A stretch of DNA of 64,000 nucleotides from Deltaproteobacteria bacterium (GTDB lineage: Bacteria > Myxococcota_A > Polyangia > Polyangiales > Polyangiaceae), in assembly GCA_003235365.1 (NCBI GenBank), contig QJWJ01000376.1:1-64000 (forward strand), read 5' to 3'. Position 1 is the stretch's first letter, and every line of letters begins with the position of its first letter. Of this stretch, positions 23,572-33,018 are shown one piece after another. A program made the position numbers and the translations under genes. Below the pieces are notes generated by a model, which saw nothing but the letters and a program-made list of their open reading frames with translations, searched no databases and was not told the DNA's origin.

Positions 23572-24890
23572 GCGATCTGCAAATCGGCATCGGCTCGTTC
23601 CCCGTCTTGCTGCTGCTCATATTCCTTCGCGTTCCCGTCGGATTGGCGATGTTGGGGGTGGGTTTGGGGGGAACCTACCTGCTGCGGGGGACGATGGCCG
23701 TCAGTTTGGCGCAGCTCAATCATCTGACCTACGGGACCTTCTCCAGTTACTCCCTCTCCATCGTTCCGTTGTTTCTGTTGATGGGACAACTCGCGACGTT
23801 GGGAGGGATCTCTGCGGCGCTGTTTCGTTCAGCGGAGAGTTGGCTGGGGCATATGAAGGGCGGAGTTGCCATGTCCGCCATCGGTGCGTGTGCCGGGTTC
23901 GGTGCGATTTGCGGTTCCTCGTTGGCCACCGCTGCGACCATGAGCCAGGTGGCCCTTCCGGAGCTGCGCAAGTGTGGTTGCTCCGGTGCGCTCGCGACAG
24001 GCGCGCTGGCAGCAGGTGGAACGCTCGGAATCTTGATCCCACCGTCGGTAATCTTGGTCATCTATGCCATCTTGACAGAGCAGAACGTTGCCAAGCTTTT
24101 TGCTGCTGCGCTTGTACCTGGAGTACTCGCGGCCGTCGGGTACATGGTGACCATCTCGCTCTATGCTCGGTTCGTGCCCGGCGCGGGGGAAGTGCGGGAG
24201 CGTCAGCCCTACGCAGAGCGGTTTCGAGCACTTCTCCCAGTGTGGCCGGTGTTGGTCATCTTCGTCGTCGTCGTGGGTGGGATCTACGCGGGCTTTTTCA
24301 CACCAACTGAGGGTGCAGCGGTTGGCGCTGCGGGGACGGGGTTAGTCGCGTACTTCTCGGGAAAGCTGAACTTCGCCAAGGCACGTCAGGCGATTCTCGC
24401 AACGGGCGCCAACACGGCGATGATCTTTTTGATCGTACTAGGTGCCGGTGTCTTCAATAGCTTTCTCGCGCTGACACGGCTGCCTCAAGAAGCGGCGCAG
24501 TTCGTCGGCGAGCAGGGGTTCGCTCCGTGGGCGGTACTTGCCGGCGTGCTGGCGCTCTACCTCGTATTTGGCTGCGTCATGGACAGCCTTTCGATGGTTC
24601 TGCTCACGGTCCCGATCTTTTTTCCGATCATGCTCGAGCTCGACTTCGGTTTGACCCACGAGGAGTTTGGTCTTTGGTTTGGGATCTTGGTTCTCATCGT
24701 GGTCGAAGTCGGGCTGATCACGCCTCCGGTCGGAATGAATCTATTCGTGATCAACGCGATGGCCCCGGACATTCCCATCGACCAGACGTTCCGTGGCGTT
24801 CTCCCGTTCGTCATGACCGACGTCGTTCGCGTGGTACTGCTGGCGGTTTTCCCGTCGATTACCCTTTGGCTCGTGCAGTTGATGTACTGA
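23568..24890 (+). CDS. dctM: TRAP transporter large permease subunit
   Basis: A 440-residue DctM subunit of about 12 membrane segments. It is the ion-coupled channel that moves the DctP ligand inward on a sodium gradient. Family signatures are present: SIVPLFLLMGQLA, GAICGSSLATAATM, the TLGILIPPSVILVIYAILTE block and the C-terminal GLITPPVGMNLFVINAMAP segment. Length fits the family (about 430). It is the last gene of porin-dctP-dctQ-dctM; its stop lies 14 bp from the stop of the convergent GH30 gene. Confidence 0.94.
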   Translation: MSDLQIGIGSFPVLLLLIFLRVPVGLAMLGVGLGGTYLLRGTMAVSLAQLNHLTYGTFSSYSLSIVPLFLLMGQLATLGGISAALFRSAESWLGHMKGGVAMSAIGACAGFGAICGSSLATAATMSQVALPELRKCGCSGALATGALAAGGTLGILIPPSVILVIYAILTEQNVAKLFAAALVPGVLAAVGYMVTISLYARFVPGAGEVRERQPYAERFRALLPVWPVLVIFVVVVGGIYAGFFTPTEGAAVGAAGTGLVAYFSGKLNFAKARQAILATGANTAMIFLIVLGAGVFNSFLALTRLPQEAAQFVGEQGFAPWAVLAGVLALYLVFGCVMDSLSMVLLTVPIFFPIMLELDFGLTHEEFGLWFGILVLIVVEVGLITPPVGMNLFVINAMAPDIPIDQTFRGVLPFVMTDVVRVVLLAVFPSITLWLVQLMY

Positions 24891-24904
24891 GCTCCGAGCT
24901 TCGT

Positions 24905-26650
24905 TCACGGCGTGACGCGCAGAGTTGCCCAGCCGTGTGCTGGCACGTCGAATTGATGGACGCGACCTCCAACGGAGGCCGTCGTTTGCCACGCGGCATC
25001 GTCGGAGTTGTACAGTTCGAGAACGATACTGCCGTCGGGGTTCTCGAAAGCCACGGCGTCGTTGCTGCCCTGGACGTCGATGCGGGTCGCGCCGGGCGCG
25101 ATGTACTGAGAGTAGTGTCGAAAGACGTAGTACGCTGGCGTCGTAATGAGCTGGCGTGATTCGCGGTCGACTACGAGTAGGGCGTTCTGCGGCCAACCGT
25201 CGAGGCTACGACCTTTCGTGTCCAGGACCATGTTCCACGCGCTGTAGGAGTTCACCCCTGCCACGACCCAGTCGCGGATCAGCTGCCAGCTTTCCTCGCC
25301 ATACAGGTGATCGTTCTGGGGTTCGTTGGGATCGTAGCGGCTTTGATCCCAGTACGGGGTGGAGAAGTTGTAGTTGCCGCACTTGTGCTCCGTTTGCATG
25401 ACGGGTCCAAATGGTGCCAGCTCGGCTACGGTGTCCTGCAAGTTCCATTGTAGGCCAAAACCGGTGGTGAAACTCATGGCGTCGGGGTCGTCGGTGAGGG
25501 TCGTCGCGATGTCTGCGTCGTCCGGGTGTGACATCGTTCCGCACCAAATCTCGGCACTGAGCCCGAGCTCGGAGAACTTCGGACCCAGATAGGTCTTGAT
25601 GAAGTCGATGAACTGCGCGTGGCTCCAGCTGACCCGCGCGTAACCGGGTTCGTTCTGCGGATGAACTGCTTCTATCGTGAGGCCCACCTTGCCGTATTCC
25701 TCTACGAATTTGGCGAAGTACAAGGCGTGTGCTTCGAGGGTCTGCGCATCGTTCCTCATGCTTCGTCCGTCCATCATCCAGTTCGGGACGACCCAGGGGC
25801 TACCCCACAGCCTCAACTCGGGATTGACCTCGAGTGCGGCGCGAATGTACGGGATTAACATCTCCTGGTCGCGGGCGATGGAGAAGTCGTCCATCGCATA
25901 GTCGTTGGGGGTTTCGGCAAGCGTATACCAGCTCATCGAGTAGTCGCTGGCACCGATGGGGATCCGACCGTAGACGAAGCCGGCCCCGTCCTGTCCGTCG
26001 AAGAGCAGCTTCAGCGCGCGCGGGATCTCCGTACTGATGACCGACAACGCATCCCAACCCATCTCGTTGAACGTTCCCCCGAACCCGTCCCAACGCTGGT
26101 ACTTGGTGTTCGAGTCGACCGTGAGTTCTGCGGTTGCGCCATCGAGCTCGCTTGTCTGCATCGACGTATTCCAGTAGTCGTCCGGTCCGGACGTCACGAA
26201 GAGTGGCGGTGTGTGAACGATCGGAGTTGGACTCGAGGACCCGGCTGCGCCGTTGGCCCCTGCGCCGCCCTGGTTGCCGCCTGCAGCGGCGTTTGCGCCA
26301 CCGGCTCCGCCCATGTCGCTTGCGGCCGGCGGCTGTTCGGCTTGGGTGCCTGCCGTTCCGCCGGCGCTCGAGTTGTCTTTGCCCGTGCCAGGGGGGAATG
26401 GGGTCGTCGTGGCAGTCACCGAGCTTTCGGGACTGACCGGGGTCGGCGAGCTTGGCGTTGCGGTGCTGTTGCTCGTTGTTACCCCGCTGGGCATTGCCGT
26501 GTGGTTGTCGACGGCTGTCAAGACGGGAGTCCCGGAACCCTCAAGCCCCGTCCCGTTCGTCGCTTGCGAGTTGGAGGGCTCGTTGGTCGTGCACGCACCG
26601 GCGTGCCAAGCCACCAAGCCACCAAGCAGTGGACCCGATAATCTGTTCAT
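24905..26650 (-). CDS. GH30-family glycosidase, lipoprotein
   Basis: A 581-residue secreted glycoside hydrolase. The ATG at 26650 opens a lipoprotein signal with lipobox HAGAC; upstream extensions to 27007 are not signal-like. A linker rich in Thr/Ser/Gly covers residues 21-145. The TIM barrel begins at YQRWDGFGGTFNEMG (the GFGG..E of GH30 glucosylceramidases). E334 in HPQNEPGY is the predicted acid/base and E421 in VMQTEHKC the predicted nucleophile. A C-terminal beta domain (NPDGSIVLELYN) completes the family fold. Known GH30 activities include beta-glucosidase, beta-1,6-glucanase and xylanase; the glucosylceramidase-like subgroup fits best. Confidence 0.9.
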   Translation of the reverse strand: MNRLSGPLLGGLVAWHAGACTTNEPSNSQATNGTGLEGSGTPVLTAVDNHTAMPSGVTTSNSTATPSSPTPVSPESSVTATTTPFPPGTGKDNSSAGGTAGTQAEQPPAASDMGGAGGANAAAGGNQGGAGANGAAGSSSPTPIVHTPPLFVTSGPDDYWNTSMQTSELDGATAELTVDSNTKYQRWDGFGGTFNEMGWDALSVISTEIPRALKLLFDGQDGAGFVYGRIPIGASDYSMSWYTLAETPNDYAMDDFSIARDQEMLIPYIRAALEVNPELRLWGSPWVVPNWMMDGRSMRNDAQTLEAHALYFAKFVEEYGKVGLTIEAVHPQNEPGYARVSWSHAQFIDFIKTYLGPKFSELGLSAEIWCGTMSHPDDADIATTLTDDPDAMSFTTGFGLQWNLQDTVAELAPFGPVMQTEHKCGNYNFSTPYWDQSRYDPNEPQNDHLYGEESWQLIRDWVVAGVNSYSAWNMVLDTKGRSLDGWPQNALLVVDRESRQLITTPAYYVFRHYSQYIAPGATRIDVQGSNDAVAFENPDGSIVLELYNSDDAAWQTTASVGGRVHQFDVPAHGWATLRVTP

Positions 26651-27775
26651 GCACACTTGTCCCCATTGCCGCGCGCACGCGCGTAGGTTGTTGGAATGAG
26701 TTGATGGCATCATCACGTCGATCCCTGCTTGGAGTCGCTGGTGGGCGTTTGCTGGCGCCCAAACATTACCATAGGAGCGTCTGCCGTTCGGGGGGGACAA
26801 AAATCGTCCCTTCGTTGTGGCGCGTTGCGCTGTGGTCAACGAGGACGAGTGGCACGCGTTGCCATACGAAGAAAAGGTGAAGGAATCGGCACACCGTGTG
26901 CTGGACGAGCCCTGTTGGGCGTCCTGGACGCGTTTGCGAGGATGTATGGCCGGCAAACACTTGGTGGCTGGGCCTCGTGCTGGCGCTGGTCGGGTCTGCG
27001 GCGGCAACGATGGGGAATGATGACTAGCCTGGCTGGAGCGGAGCCACGCCCGTCCCGGTGGCGGCGCCGAGCGATACCCAATCCGCTGCCCTCACCGCCA
27101 TTGCTCCAAGTGCAATGCCCGAGCTCAGCCAGCCCGCGTTTCCACTGATGAGCCCCATTTCGAGAGCGTCCCGGAGTGCTCGGATGCAACCTGGCGGCGT
27201 GCTGCGCTTTCCCTGAGGAACCCCAGCTACATGCAAGGAGCTAACAGCTCACCAGAGCTGCGACGGTCGGACGCGCCACCGGGCGCGCAGCTTCGCAATC
27301 ACGCTGGTGGACGTGACCTATGGTCAGCCGCCGTGGGCGATTTGGAACATCCAGGTGCTGAGGCGTTGCTGCGCCCAACCTTCCGGCGGGACGCGGGCCT
27401 GCAAGCACCGCCGGTGCCAGACAGTGGGGCCAGATAGTGTAGTGCAACCTTTGCCGAAGCCGGTGGATGCTGCGGCCCCGACAACCCCTGCAACGTCTGC
27501 GAATTCGAGCTTTTCACGTTGTCGACGCCCGCGTGCGCGCCGTCACAACAGCCGTACCCGGCGATTGTGCGCGCGGAGCTGGAAGAGGCAGGGGTACTCT
27601 CGGTGACGTTGCCCGGCTGTACACCGGCGCAGCGGTACTTCGCTGACGTCGAGGGTGAAGTCTCGCCTCGACGTCGAGCTTTTTGGGTGGTTGGCGTTCC
27701 ATCGAGGGCGAGGACCGCGCCCCTCTTCGCTTTGGTGATGCGATTTGAGCGACGCCCAGCTAAACCGGTCGATCC
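26651..27775. other. 1.1-kb region without a clear gene
   Basis: The region contains the inverted repeat at 26790-26811 upstream of the GH30 gene. From 27438 to 27779 an open plus-strand frame without a good start begins with a Cys-rich stretch (CCGPDNPCNVCEFEL) and may be a gene fragment. Nothing else is supported. Confidence 0.4.
26790..26811. promoter_or_regulatory. GGGGACAAA-type inverted repeat, copy b
   Basis: GGGGGGGACAAA, AATC, GTCCCTT: the GGGAC and GTCCC arms pair exactly. It lies about 140 bp upstream of the minus-strand GH30 start. Confidence 0.5.
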
Positions 27776-28762
27776 ATGACCCCAGTGCCGAAGAAGAAGG
27801 TTCGGACCAGGCCAAAAGTGAAGGGCTCGAAGTCCGCCTCGAGCTCGGAGGCTGCGTCGCCGCTCGATGCCGACAGCGCCGATGACGATCTCCACGCGCT
27901 GCTGGCGCGGCGGGTTCGCGATGCTCGCGCCAGAAGGTTCATGACCCGTAAGCAACTCGCCGAGCAGTCAGGGATTTCAATGGCTTATCTGGCCCGGGTC
28001 GAGGGCGGTACCAGTAACATTTCGCTGGGGCTGCTGAAGAAGCTCGCTCACGCGTTGAGCATGCCCATCGCGAGCTTTCTTTCTGCGGATGAACCTGCCA
28101 GCGCGGATCTGGCGTTGATCGTGGCGTTTCTCAAGCGGCAGCCCATCGACAAGCTCGCCCAGATCCGCCGCCGCCTGTTCGAGGGCCGCGATGCGCGCCG
28201 TATTGCCCTGATCGGGATTCGGGGCGTCGGAAAGTCCACGTTGGGTCCCAAGCTGGCACAGCGGTTGAAGGTACCGTTCGTCGAGCTCAACGACGAGATC
28301 GAAAAAGAAGCCAACCTGAACGCGAGCGAGATTCTGTCTTTGTATGGCCAACGGCGCTACCGAATGATTGAGCGAGGTTGTCTCGAACGCATCGCAGTGG
28401 ACCATCCACAGGTCGTGTTGGCGACTGGTGGAGGGATCGTCGCAGAAGCAGGCACCTACCAGTTGCTGTTGACCTCGTTCTTCACGATATGGTTGACGGC
28501 CAAACCCGATGCAATGTTCGAACGAGTGCTGGCGCAACACGACGCGCGTATTGCGAGTGAACACATGCGGGTCGAGGCGATCAACAACATCACTCGTACG
28601 CTCGAGGCCCGAAAGCAGTTCTACGAGCTGGCACACGCTTCGTACGACACGACCGGAAGAGAGGTGGACCGCATCATCGGTGACCTCGTAGAACTGTTGC
28701 CGGATACGTCATCACCGGACGAGATTCCCCCGCACGTTTCTGCCTGGGATCCGAGCGCGTGA
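27776..28762 (+). CDS. XRE regulator fused to shikimate-kinase-like domain (BoxR/BzdR-like)
   Basis: A 328-residue regulator. A basic, Ser-rich N-terminus leads to an XRE helix-turn-helix (residues about 43-98: MTRKQLAEQSGISMAYLARV..GTSNISL). A linker and a shikimate-kinase-like domain (residues 140-305) follow. Walker A is GIRGVGKST (147-155), with a WLTAKPDAMFERV lid region. This order is characteristic of BzdR and BoxR, repressors of benzoyl-CoA pathways in which the kinase fold binds benzoyl-CoA. No box or bzd catabolic gene lies in the window, so the regulon here is unknown. The TRAP operon 3 kb away is one candidate. Confidence 0.88.
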   Translation: MTPVPKKKVRTRPKVKGSKSASSSEAASPLDADSADDDLHALLARRVRDARARRFMTRKQLAEQSGISMAYLARVEGGTSNISLGLLKKLAHALSMPIASFLSADEPASADLALIVAFLKRQPIDKLAQIRRRLFEGRDARRIALIGIRGVGKSTLGPKLAQRLKVPFVELNDEIEKEANLNASEILSLYGQRRYRMIERGCLERIAVDHPQVVLATGGGIVAEAGTYQLLLTSFFTIWLTAKPDAMFERVLAQHDARIASEHMRVEAINNITRTLEARKQFYELAHASYDTTGREVDRIIGDLVELLPDTSSPDEIPPHVSAWDPSA

Positions 28763-29020
28763 GGTGTTTCGTGCCGTCGGTGACTCGCCTACGCCGAGAC
28801 CGTCGCCCCCGCAATCGTCAGAACTCGTCATTTCCTGCGGCTGACCCGCGCTTTCCGTACGTCTGGGGCAGCATCGCAGCAATGTTGAATCGATGGCGCA
28901 TCAACCGCGTCCGGTCAATGCGAACTCGTCCAGCGATGCGTCCAGATCGGGCGCAGGGACGACGCGGAGCGTGAAGCATGCCAAGCTATGACGACATACA
29001 CCACGGTGAGACTTGACACG

Positions 29021-30241
29021 ATGAGACTACTGCACACTCCGATTCACTTCAGCATCGCGGTCCTCGCGGGCTTCGCATGTTCACCCGACGAAACCGGATC
29101 GGGCACTGCGGCGCAGACGGGAACCGGGCCAGCGCTCACCACATCCGATGGTACGGCAGCTCCCAGCGGAAGCGGTCCGACCGCGAGCGCCAGTCAAACG
29201 CCAACCGATTCTACCCCGACGGTCCCCCCCACGAGCACGACTACGATGCGCGAGCCGGTTGGTTCTGCCACTGCGGACGGACCAACTAGCACGCGACCCT
29301 CTCCAACGCCCAGTGGATCGACCGGCGCGCCGAGCGGCGGCACCGGCAGTGGGGGCGCGGGTGGTGTCAGTGGGATGGGTGGCAGAGCACCGGTGGTTCC
29401 AGATCCTTCACCACGCGGTGATGGCGGCGCGGGCGGAACAGACCCTACCGGAGAGGGTGGCAACAACCCCATCGGGCCCGACGGGTCCGGCGACGTCGCG
29501 CCCAGTCCGGGTTGCGGACAGGCATCGGGACGTCCACAGGACGAAACGGTCCCGAAGGACCACATCTACACCTTCCCCGATGGCTATGACGGAAGCACAC
29601 CGTTTCCGCTTCTCATCGGGCTGCACGGTTGCGGCAACCAACAAGATGAGTGGCTGCAGCTCACTAACGGTTCCCCCCTTGAAGCGGAGTTCGTGCGCGC
29701 ATTTCCCAACTCGGCTAACACCCAGAGCCAGTGCTGGAGTTACAACGCCGACATCGACGGCATCATCGCGACCTACGATGAGCTGATGGAAACGTACTGC
29801 ATCGACATGAACCGAGTGTTTGCCACTGGCCACAGTTCGGGGGCGCAGATGGTCGTGCAGATCCTGACCCACGAAGACGACGCAAAATACTTGAACTTCA
29901 AGGGCGTGGCGCCTGTCGCGGCATCCGACTACGGAGCGATCGCCGTTGAAGTGCCCGTGATGTACATCCAGGGCAAGATGGATACTGAGCGTGGCGAAGA
30001 CGGCGCGTCCACCGTTGCGCGGTTTCGCTCCGCGAATGGCTGTGACATGAACGCTACGACATACGACGTGATGGGATGTCAGAGTGGGGGAACGAGCGTC
30101 GATCCCGGGTGTGTCGAGTACGACGGCTGCAACGTGCCCACTGTATGGTGTTCACACAACGACCCGTTCTACAACGGCACGAGCCACGGCGTTCCGTGTT
30201 TTGCTGCGGATGCGATGCACCAGTTCTTCACGAGCCTCTAG
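29021..30241 (+). CDS. esterase-like lipoprotein (PHB-depolymerase family)
   Basis: A 406-residue secreted alpha/beta hydrolase. The start at 29021 gives MRLLHTPIHF and a signal ending AGFAC; an ATG at 28988 would lengthen the n-region. The linker of about 130 residues is Thr/Ser/Gly-rich. The domain has LIGLHGCGNQQDEW as oxyanion loop, the nucleophile in TGHSSGAQM and a C-terminal histidine region (TSHGVPCF). It is more distant from the three esterases at 15-20 kb than they are from each other. Conserved cysteines are probably disulfide-bonded. The substrate is unknown. It is convergent with the lipoprotein at 30448 across a very strong terminator. Confidence 0.85.
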   Translation: MRLLHTPIHFSIAVLAGFACSPDETGSGTAAQTGTGPALTTSDGTAAPSGSGPTASASQTPTDSTPTVPPTSTTTMREPVGSATADGPTSTRPSPTPSGSTGAPSGGTGSGGAGGVSGMGGRAPVVPDPSPRGDGGAGGTDPTGEGGNNPIGPDGSGDVAPSPGCGQASGRPQDETVPKDHIYTFPDGYDGSTPFPLLIGLHGCGNQQDEWLQLTNGSPLEAEFVRAFPNSANTQSQCWSYNADIDGIIATYDELMETYCIDMNRVFATGHSSGAQMVVQILTHEDDAKYLNFKGVAPVAASDYGAIAVEVPVMYIQGKMDTERGEDGASTVARFRSANGCDMNATTYDVMGCQSGGTSVDPGCVEYDGCNVPTVWCSHNDPFYNGTSHGVPCFAADAMHQFFTSL

Positions 30242-30315
30242 TCGGGAAGCTCCCCTCTCGGGGCTGCTTCGCTGCGCGTCTGACAGTTGCCATCGCCTGG
30301 TCATTGATGAACTGC

Positions 30316-30358
30316 GGTTGAACACCCCGCCGGAGCGGATCCGGCGGGGTGTTCAACC
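30316..30358. terminator. 19-bp perfect stem-loop between convergent genes
   Basis: GGTTGAACACCCCGCCGGA at 30316-30334 pairs without mismatch with 30340-30358 around a five-base loop. It is 75 nt after the esterase stop and 90 nt from the stop of the convergent gene, so it can act in both directions. Confidence 0.85.
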
Positions 30359-30379
30359 ACATCTTCGAACCAGAGCGAG

Positions 30380-30435
30380 AAACCTGCCCACCACACAGGC
30401 CTGGCACGGGTGACTTACCCGTTCGCGGCAGGTTT
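30380..30435 (-). terminator. second stem-loop, minus-strand side
   Basis: AAACCTGCC and GGCAGGTTT enclose a smaller ACGGGT/ACCCGT hairpin, just past the stop of the lipoprotein gene that ends at 30448. Confidence 0.55.
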
Positions 30436-30447
30436 TGAAGTCCGCTC

Positions 30448-31245
30448 TTAGTAGTTGCCCCAAGCGGAGAATCGAACGCCACACCCGCCGTTGTTTAGGA
30501 TCTCCCAACGGCGACTCTTCGTGCCACCGGATGACCAGTACCAGAAGTACTGGCCTGGCGAGGCGATCCTATCTACCAACGTGTACCAAGTACCGCCGGA
30601 GTAGTACCGATACCGGAAGCGCGTGCTGCAATTGGTGGCGTTCATGGCGCCGGCCAAGTAAGCGGAGTAGAGCTGGACCCAGGGATTTCCGCCGGTGCTG
30701 GGCCAGCAGTAGAGGAAGTCCCAACCGCCCGGGCAGTACATCGACTGGAATTGGGATGCCGTGAGCGCTTGTGAGACCGTGCCCACGCCATCCTTGGCCG
30801 TCTGGTGTGCCATGGATTGACCCCGGTCGAAGTTCGGTCCTTCGAGTAGTGCTTCCTCTTCGACCTCTTCCGCCGTCAAACGCGCTGCACGGGCCTCTGC
30901 CTCCACCAGCGCAGTGGGCGCAGGCTCCCCGAAGAGGCGTTCATACAGGGCCGTCAGGCTCGAATCTGGACTGGGCAGGTCGTTTGGATCGACCTCGAAG
31001 TCGGCGTTGACGATGACGCCTACGTCGCCGTTGTCGGCCTCGAAGAAAGAGTAGGTCGCACCCTGCTCAGTCGTCGCCTCGGCCAAGACCGTCGAGCCTG
31101 CTTGTTCTGACGCCTCCACCTGGGTCGACCCCGGATCGTTGGGTGATGCCACCTGATCCGAAGCAGTGCTCTGCGGATCTTCTCCCGCGCAGGCCGCCAG
31201 TGCCAATGATACGAGGATTGTCGAGTATACGGATTGATGTTTCAT
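30448..31245 (-). CDS. predicted lipoprotein of unknown function
   Basis: A 265-residue exported protein; no family is recognised. The ATG at 31245 is preceded by AGGGGAA and opens a lipoprotein signal (LALAAC). The first 150 mature residues are acidic with several coiled or helical stretches (LTAEEVEEEALLEG). The last 90 are rich in aromatic residues, Gly and Ser, with four cysteines (YCPGGWDFLYCWPSTGG, FRYRYYSGGTWYTL, YFWYWSSGG, GGCGVRFSAWGNY), suggesting a small disulfide-stabilised beta domain, possibly a binding module. It may be a precursor with an acidic propart; this is speculation. Confidence 0.7.
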   Translation of the reverse strand: MKHQSVYSTILVSLALAACAGEDPQSTASDQVASPNDPGSTQVEASEQAGSTVLAEATTEQGATYSFFEADNGDVGVIVNADFEVDPNDLPSPDSSLTALYERLFGEPAPTALVEAEARAARLTAEEVEEEALLEGPNFDRGQSMAHQTAKDGVGTVSQALTASQFQSMYCPGGWDFLYCWPSTGGNPWVQLYSAYLAGAMNATNCSTRFRYRYYSGGTWYTLVDRIASPGQYFWYWSSGGTKSRRWEILNNGGCGVRFSAWGNY

Positions 31246-31362
31246 GGATTCCCCTTTCCGCTCAGCAAAGACATGGCATGAGCGATGTTGCCTTTCGAAT
31301 ATCATCACTAGGGGAACCGAATCCTTATGGGAGGCTTTGGATTGCGTGAGGGCGGGCGATCG

Positions 31363-31695
31363 TTATATCGCGTTAACGCTGTCGCTTCGTCGTTCTTCAG
31401 TAGCGGTGATGCGCCCCGTCCACCGATAGCCGCGACCATACACCGTCTGTATCAACGATGGATCGCCGAGTGCTTGGCGGGCCAGGCAAACGCAGCGTGG
31501 GATCACTGAGTCGACGACGCAGGTCCCTTGCCAGACTTCGTCGAGTAGCTCTTGCTTCGACACGATTCGCGCTCTGTGGCGTACCAAGTACACAATCAAC
31601 TCGAGAGGCCGAGGTTCGATGGGTACCGTGTGACCGTTGCGAGTCAACTCGAACCGGTTCTCGTCAATTCGGACGTTCCCAATCAGGTATTGCAA
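31363..31695 (-). CDS. stand-alone OmpR-type winged-helix protein
   Basis: A 110-residue protein consisting almost only of a Trans_reg_C winged helix: a leading beta-sheet (YLIGNVRIDENRFELTRNG), PLELIVYLVRHRARIVSKQELLDEVWQG, and the recognition/wing part RQALGDPSLIQTVYGRGYRW. A TTG start at 31695 follows GGAGG by six bases. Such domains normally sit in OmpR/PhoB regulators or at the N-terminus of CadC-like sensors; here neither a receiver nor a sensor is attached. It may be a true one-domain regulator or a truncated one. Confidence 0.75.
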   Translation of the reverse strand: MQYLIGNVRIDENRFELTRNGHTVPIEPRPLELIVYLVRHRARIVSKQELLDEVWQGTCVVDSVIPRCVCLARQALGDPSLIQTVYGRGYRWTGRITATEERRSDSVNAI

Positions 31696-32218
31696 AGCCC
31701 ACCTCCATGGCTGTGGTTAGTCGACAATGGGTCAGGTCGCAACGAGTGCACATTCGGGCAGTGGCGTAGTCGGTTGTGTGTCAGAAAAAAGCACTGGCAA
31801 CGATTCCGGTGATATTGGTTTGTGTTGCCTTTTGGTGGCAAATGTTGTTCATGGGTGTCGTTGTCGAGGGCGCCGCTTCGGCAGCCGTGAGCAGGGGGAT
31901 CTGCGCTGGTGATGTTGGAGGTGGGGGTGTAAGGTAGCAAGATAACGGGGGCTTTGGGTCAGGTTGACAGTCGCTACGCTCTGCGCCACGGACGACCTCG
32001 CGGTCCCGGGCGACTGTAGGAATTCCAGCCAAACTGGGACCGAGCACCAGGACACTTCGCTTCGTCGGGCTGAGTCTCAGTTCGGTCACGGATCGAGCTT
32101 TGACCCGATCGCAGGCTGACTCTGTGCCGCGCCAAGACTTTTGGAGCGATTGTACGTGCAGTGCTCACGCCGACACGTGGGAGTTGCTACGGCTTCGCGG
32201 GACTCGTAGAATCGGCTC
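31696..32218. other. intergenic region, lower GC
   Basis: 523 bp with no convincing gene. Base composition is visibly less GC-rich between about 31700 and 31950 than in flanking genes. Confidence 0.4.
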
Positions 32219-32914
32219 ATGCCCGCCTCCACTGCCGTCGCGGCGACCAGTCTCGACGCGCTCGTGAACGTCGTGAACGAAGCCTCATTCTGGGGAAAGC
32301 AGCTGAGCAGGGCTCGTTGTGCGGAACTGGGCAATGCGATCGCTGACCGCCAAGGTGGCAAGTGGGCTTATGCTGATAGTTTCGAACTCACGGGGGATGA
32401 ACGAGCGCGGGGTATCTTGCTGTTCACCGGAGAGCGAATCCACTCGGCTTCCGCGCGGCACATCATCGGGGAAGAGTGTTGCCGAGCACTGCTGAAGATG
32501 CCGCACTTGACCGCGGGGGCGAGGAAAGCCTTGGTACGCGCTTCGGCTGGGCTGAAAGACCGCGTGATAGGAGCAGCCGACCGAGACAACCGTCCAGGAA
32601 TGTTCTGCTGCGGAAAGTGCAGCGTTTCGTTGTGGCGGCATCTGGCAGCCGGCGGATTTGACGCGCAACACCGACGGCTGGAAGATGCCATGGCGCACTT
32701 GGCCCGTTCTCGAAAGGGGAATGGGGAATGGCATCGCTTTCCGTTCTTCTACACCGTATTGGCGCTCACCGAGATCAGGAGCCGGCCGGCGTTGAACGAG
32801 CTTCGGTACGCCTCGCCCGTGATGGCGGCCAAGTTGCGGCGCAAGACCGGAAGCTCCACTACGTCCCAGCGTCGCCACGCGCTGATGGGTCGCGCGCTGG
32901 AGCTGATTGGGTAG
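32219..32914 (+). CDS. conserved-looking hypothetical protein
   Basis: A 231-residue soluble protein without signal peptide; I do not recognise the family. Visible features: an N-terminal helical region, a central HIIGEECCRALLKMPHLTAGARKAL segment, then a MFCCGKCSVSLWRHL motif whose CCxxC could bind metal, then a helical EDAMAHLARSRKGNGEWHRFPFFYT block and a basic C-terminus. The repeated short helices and the WxRFPFFYT segment are slightly reminiscent of alpha/alpha-toroid (prenyltransferase-like) repeats, but this is weak. The downstream DinB-like gene is on the same strand 104 bp away. Confidence 0.55.
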   Translation: MPASTAVAATSLDALVNVVNEASFWGKQLSRARCAELGNAIADRQGGKWAYADSFELTGDERARGILLFTGERIHSASARHIIGEECCRALLKMPHLTAGARKALVRASAGLKDRVIGAADRDNRPGMFCCGKCSVSLWRHLAAGGFDAQHRRLEDAMAHLARSRKGNGEWHRFPFFYTVLALTEIRSRPALNELRYASPVMAAKLRRKTGSSTTSQRRHALMGRALELIG

Positions 32915-33018
32915 TCGTCGGCCCGGTCGACGAAGGGAGCCATGGACTCGATCGTTGCCCTCTTCGGACTCACGTCGAGGACTTGGCTGTTGCCGAACGT
33001 TGTCCTACGGTCGTCGAC

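Noticed and set aside
27438..27779. Plus-strand frame with Cys-rich start (CCGPDNPCNVCEF)
   Set aside because: No start codon with a ribosome site and no domain; kept only as a possible fragment in the intergenic entry.
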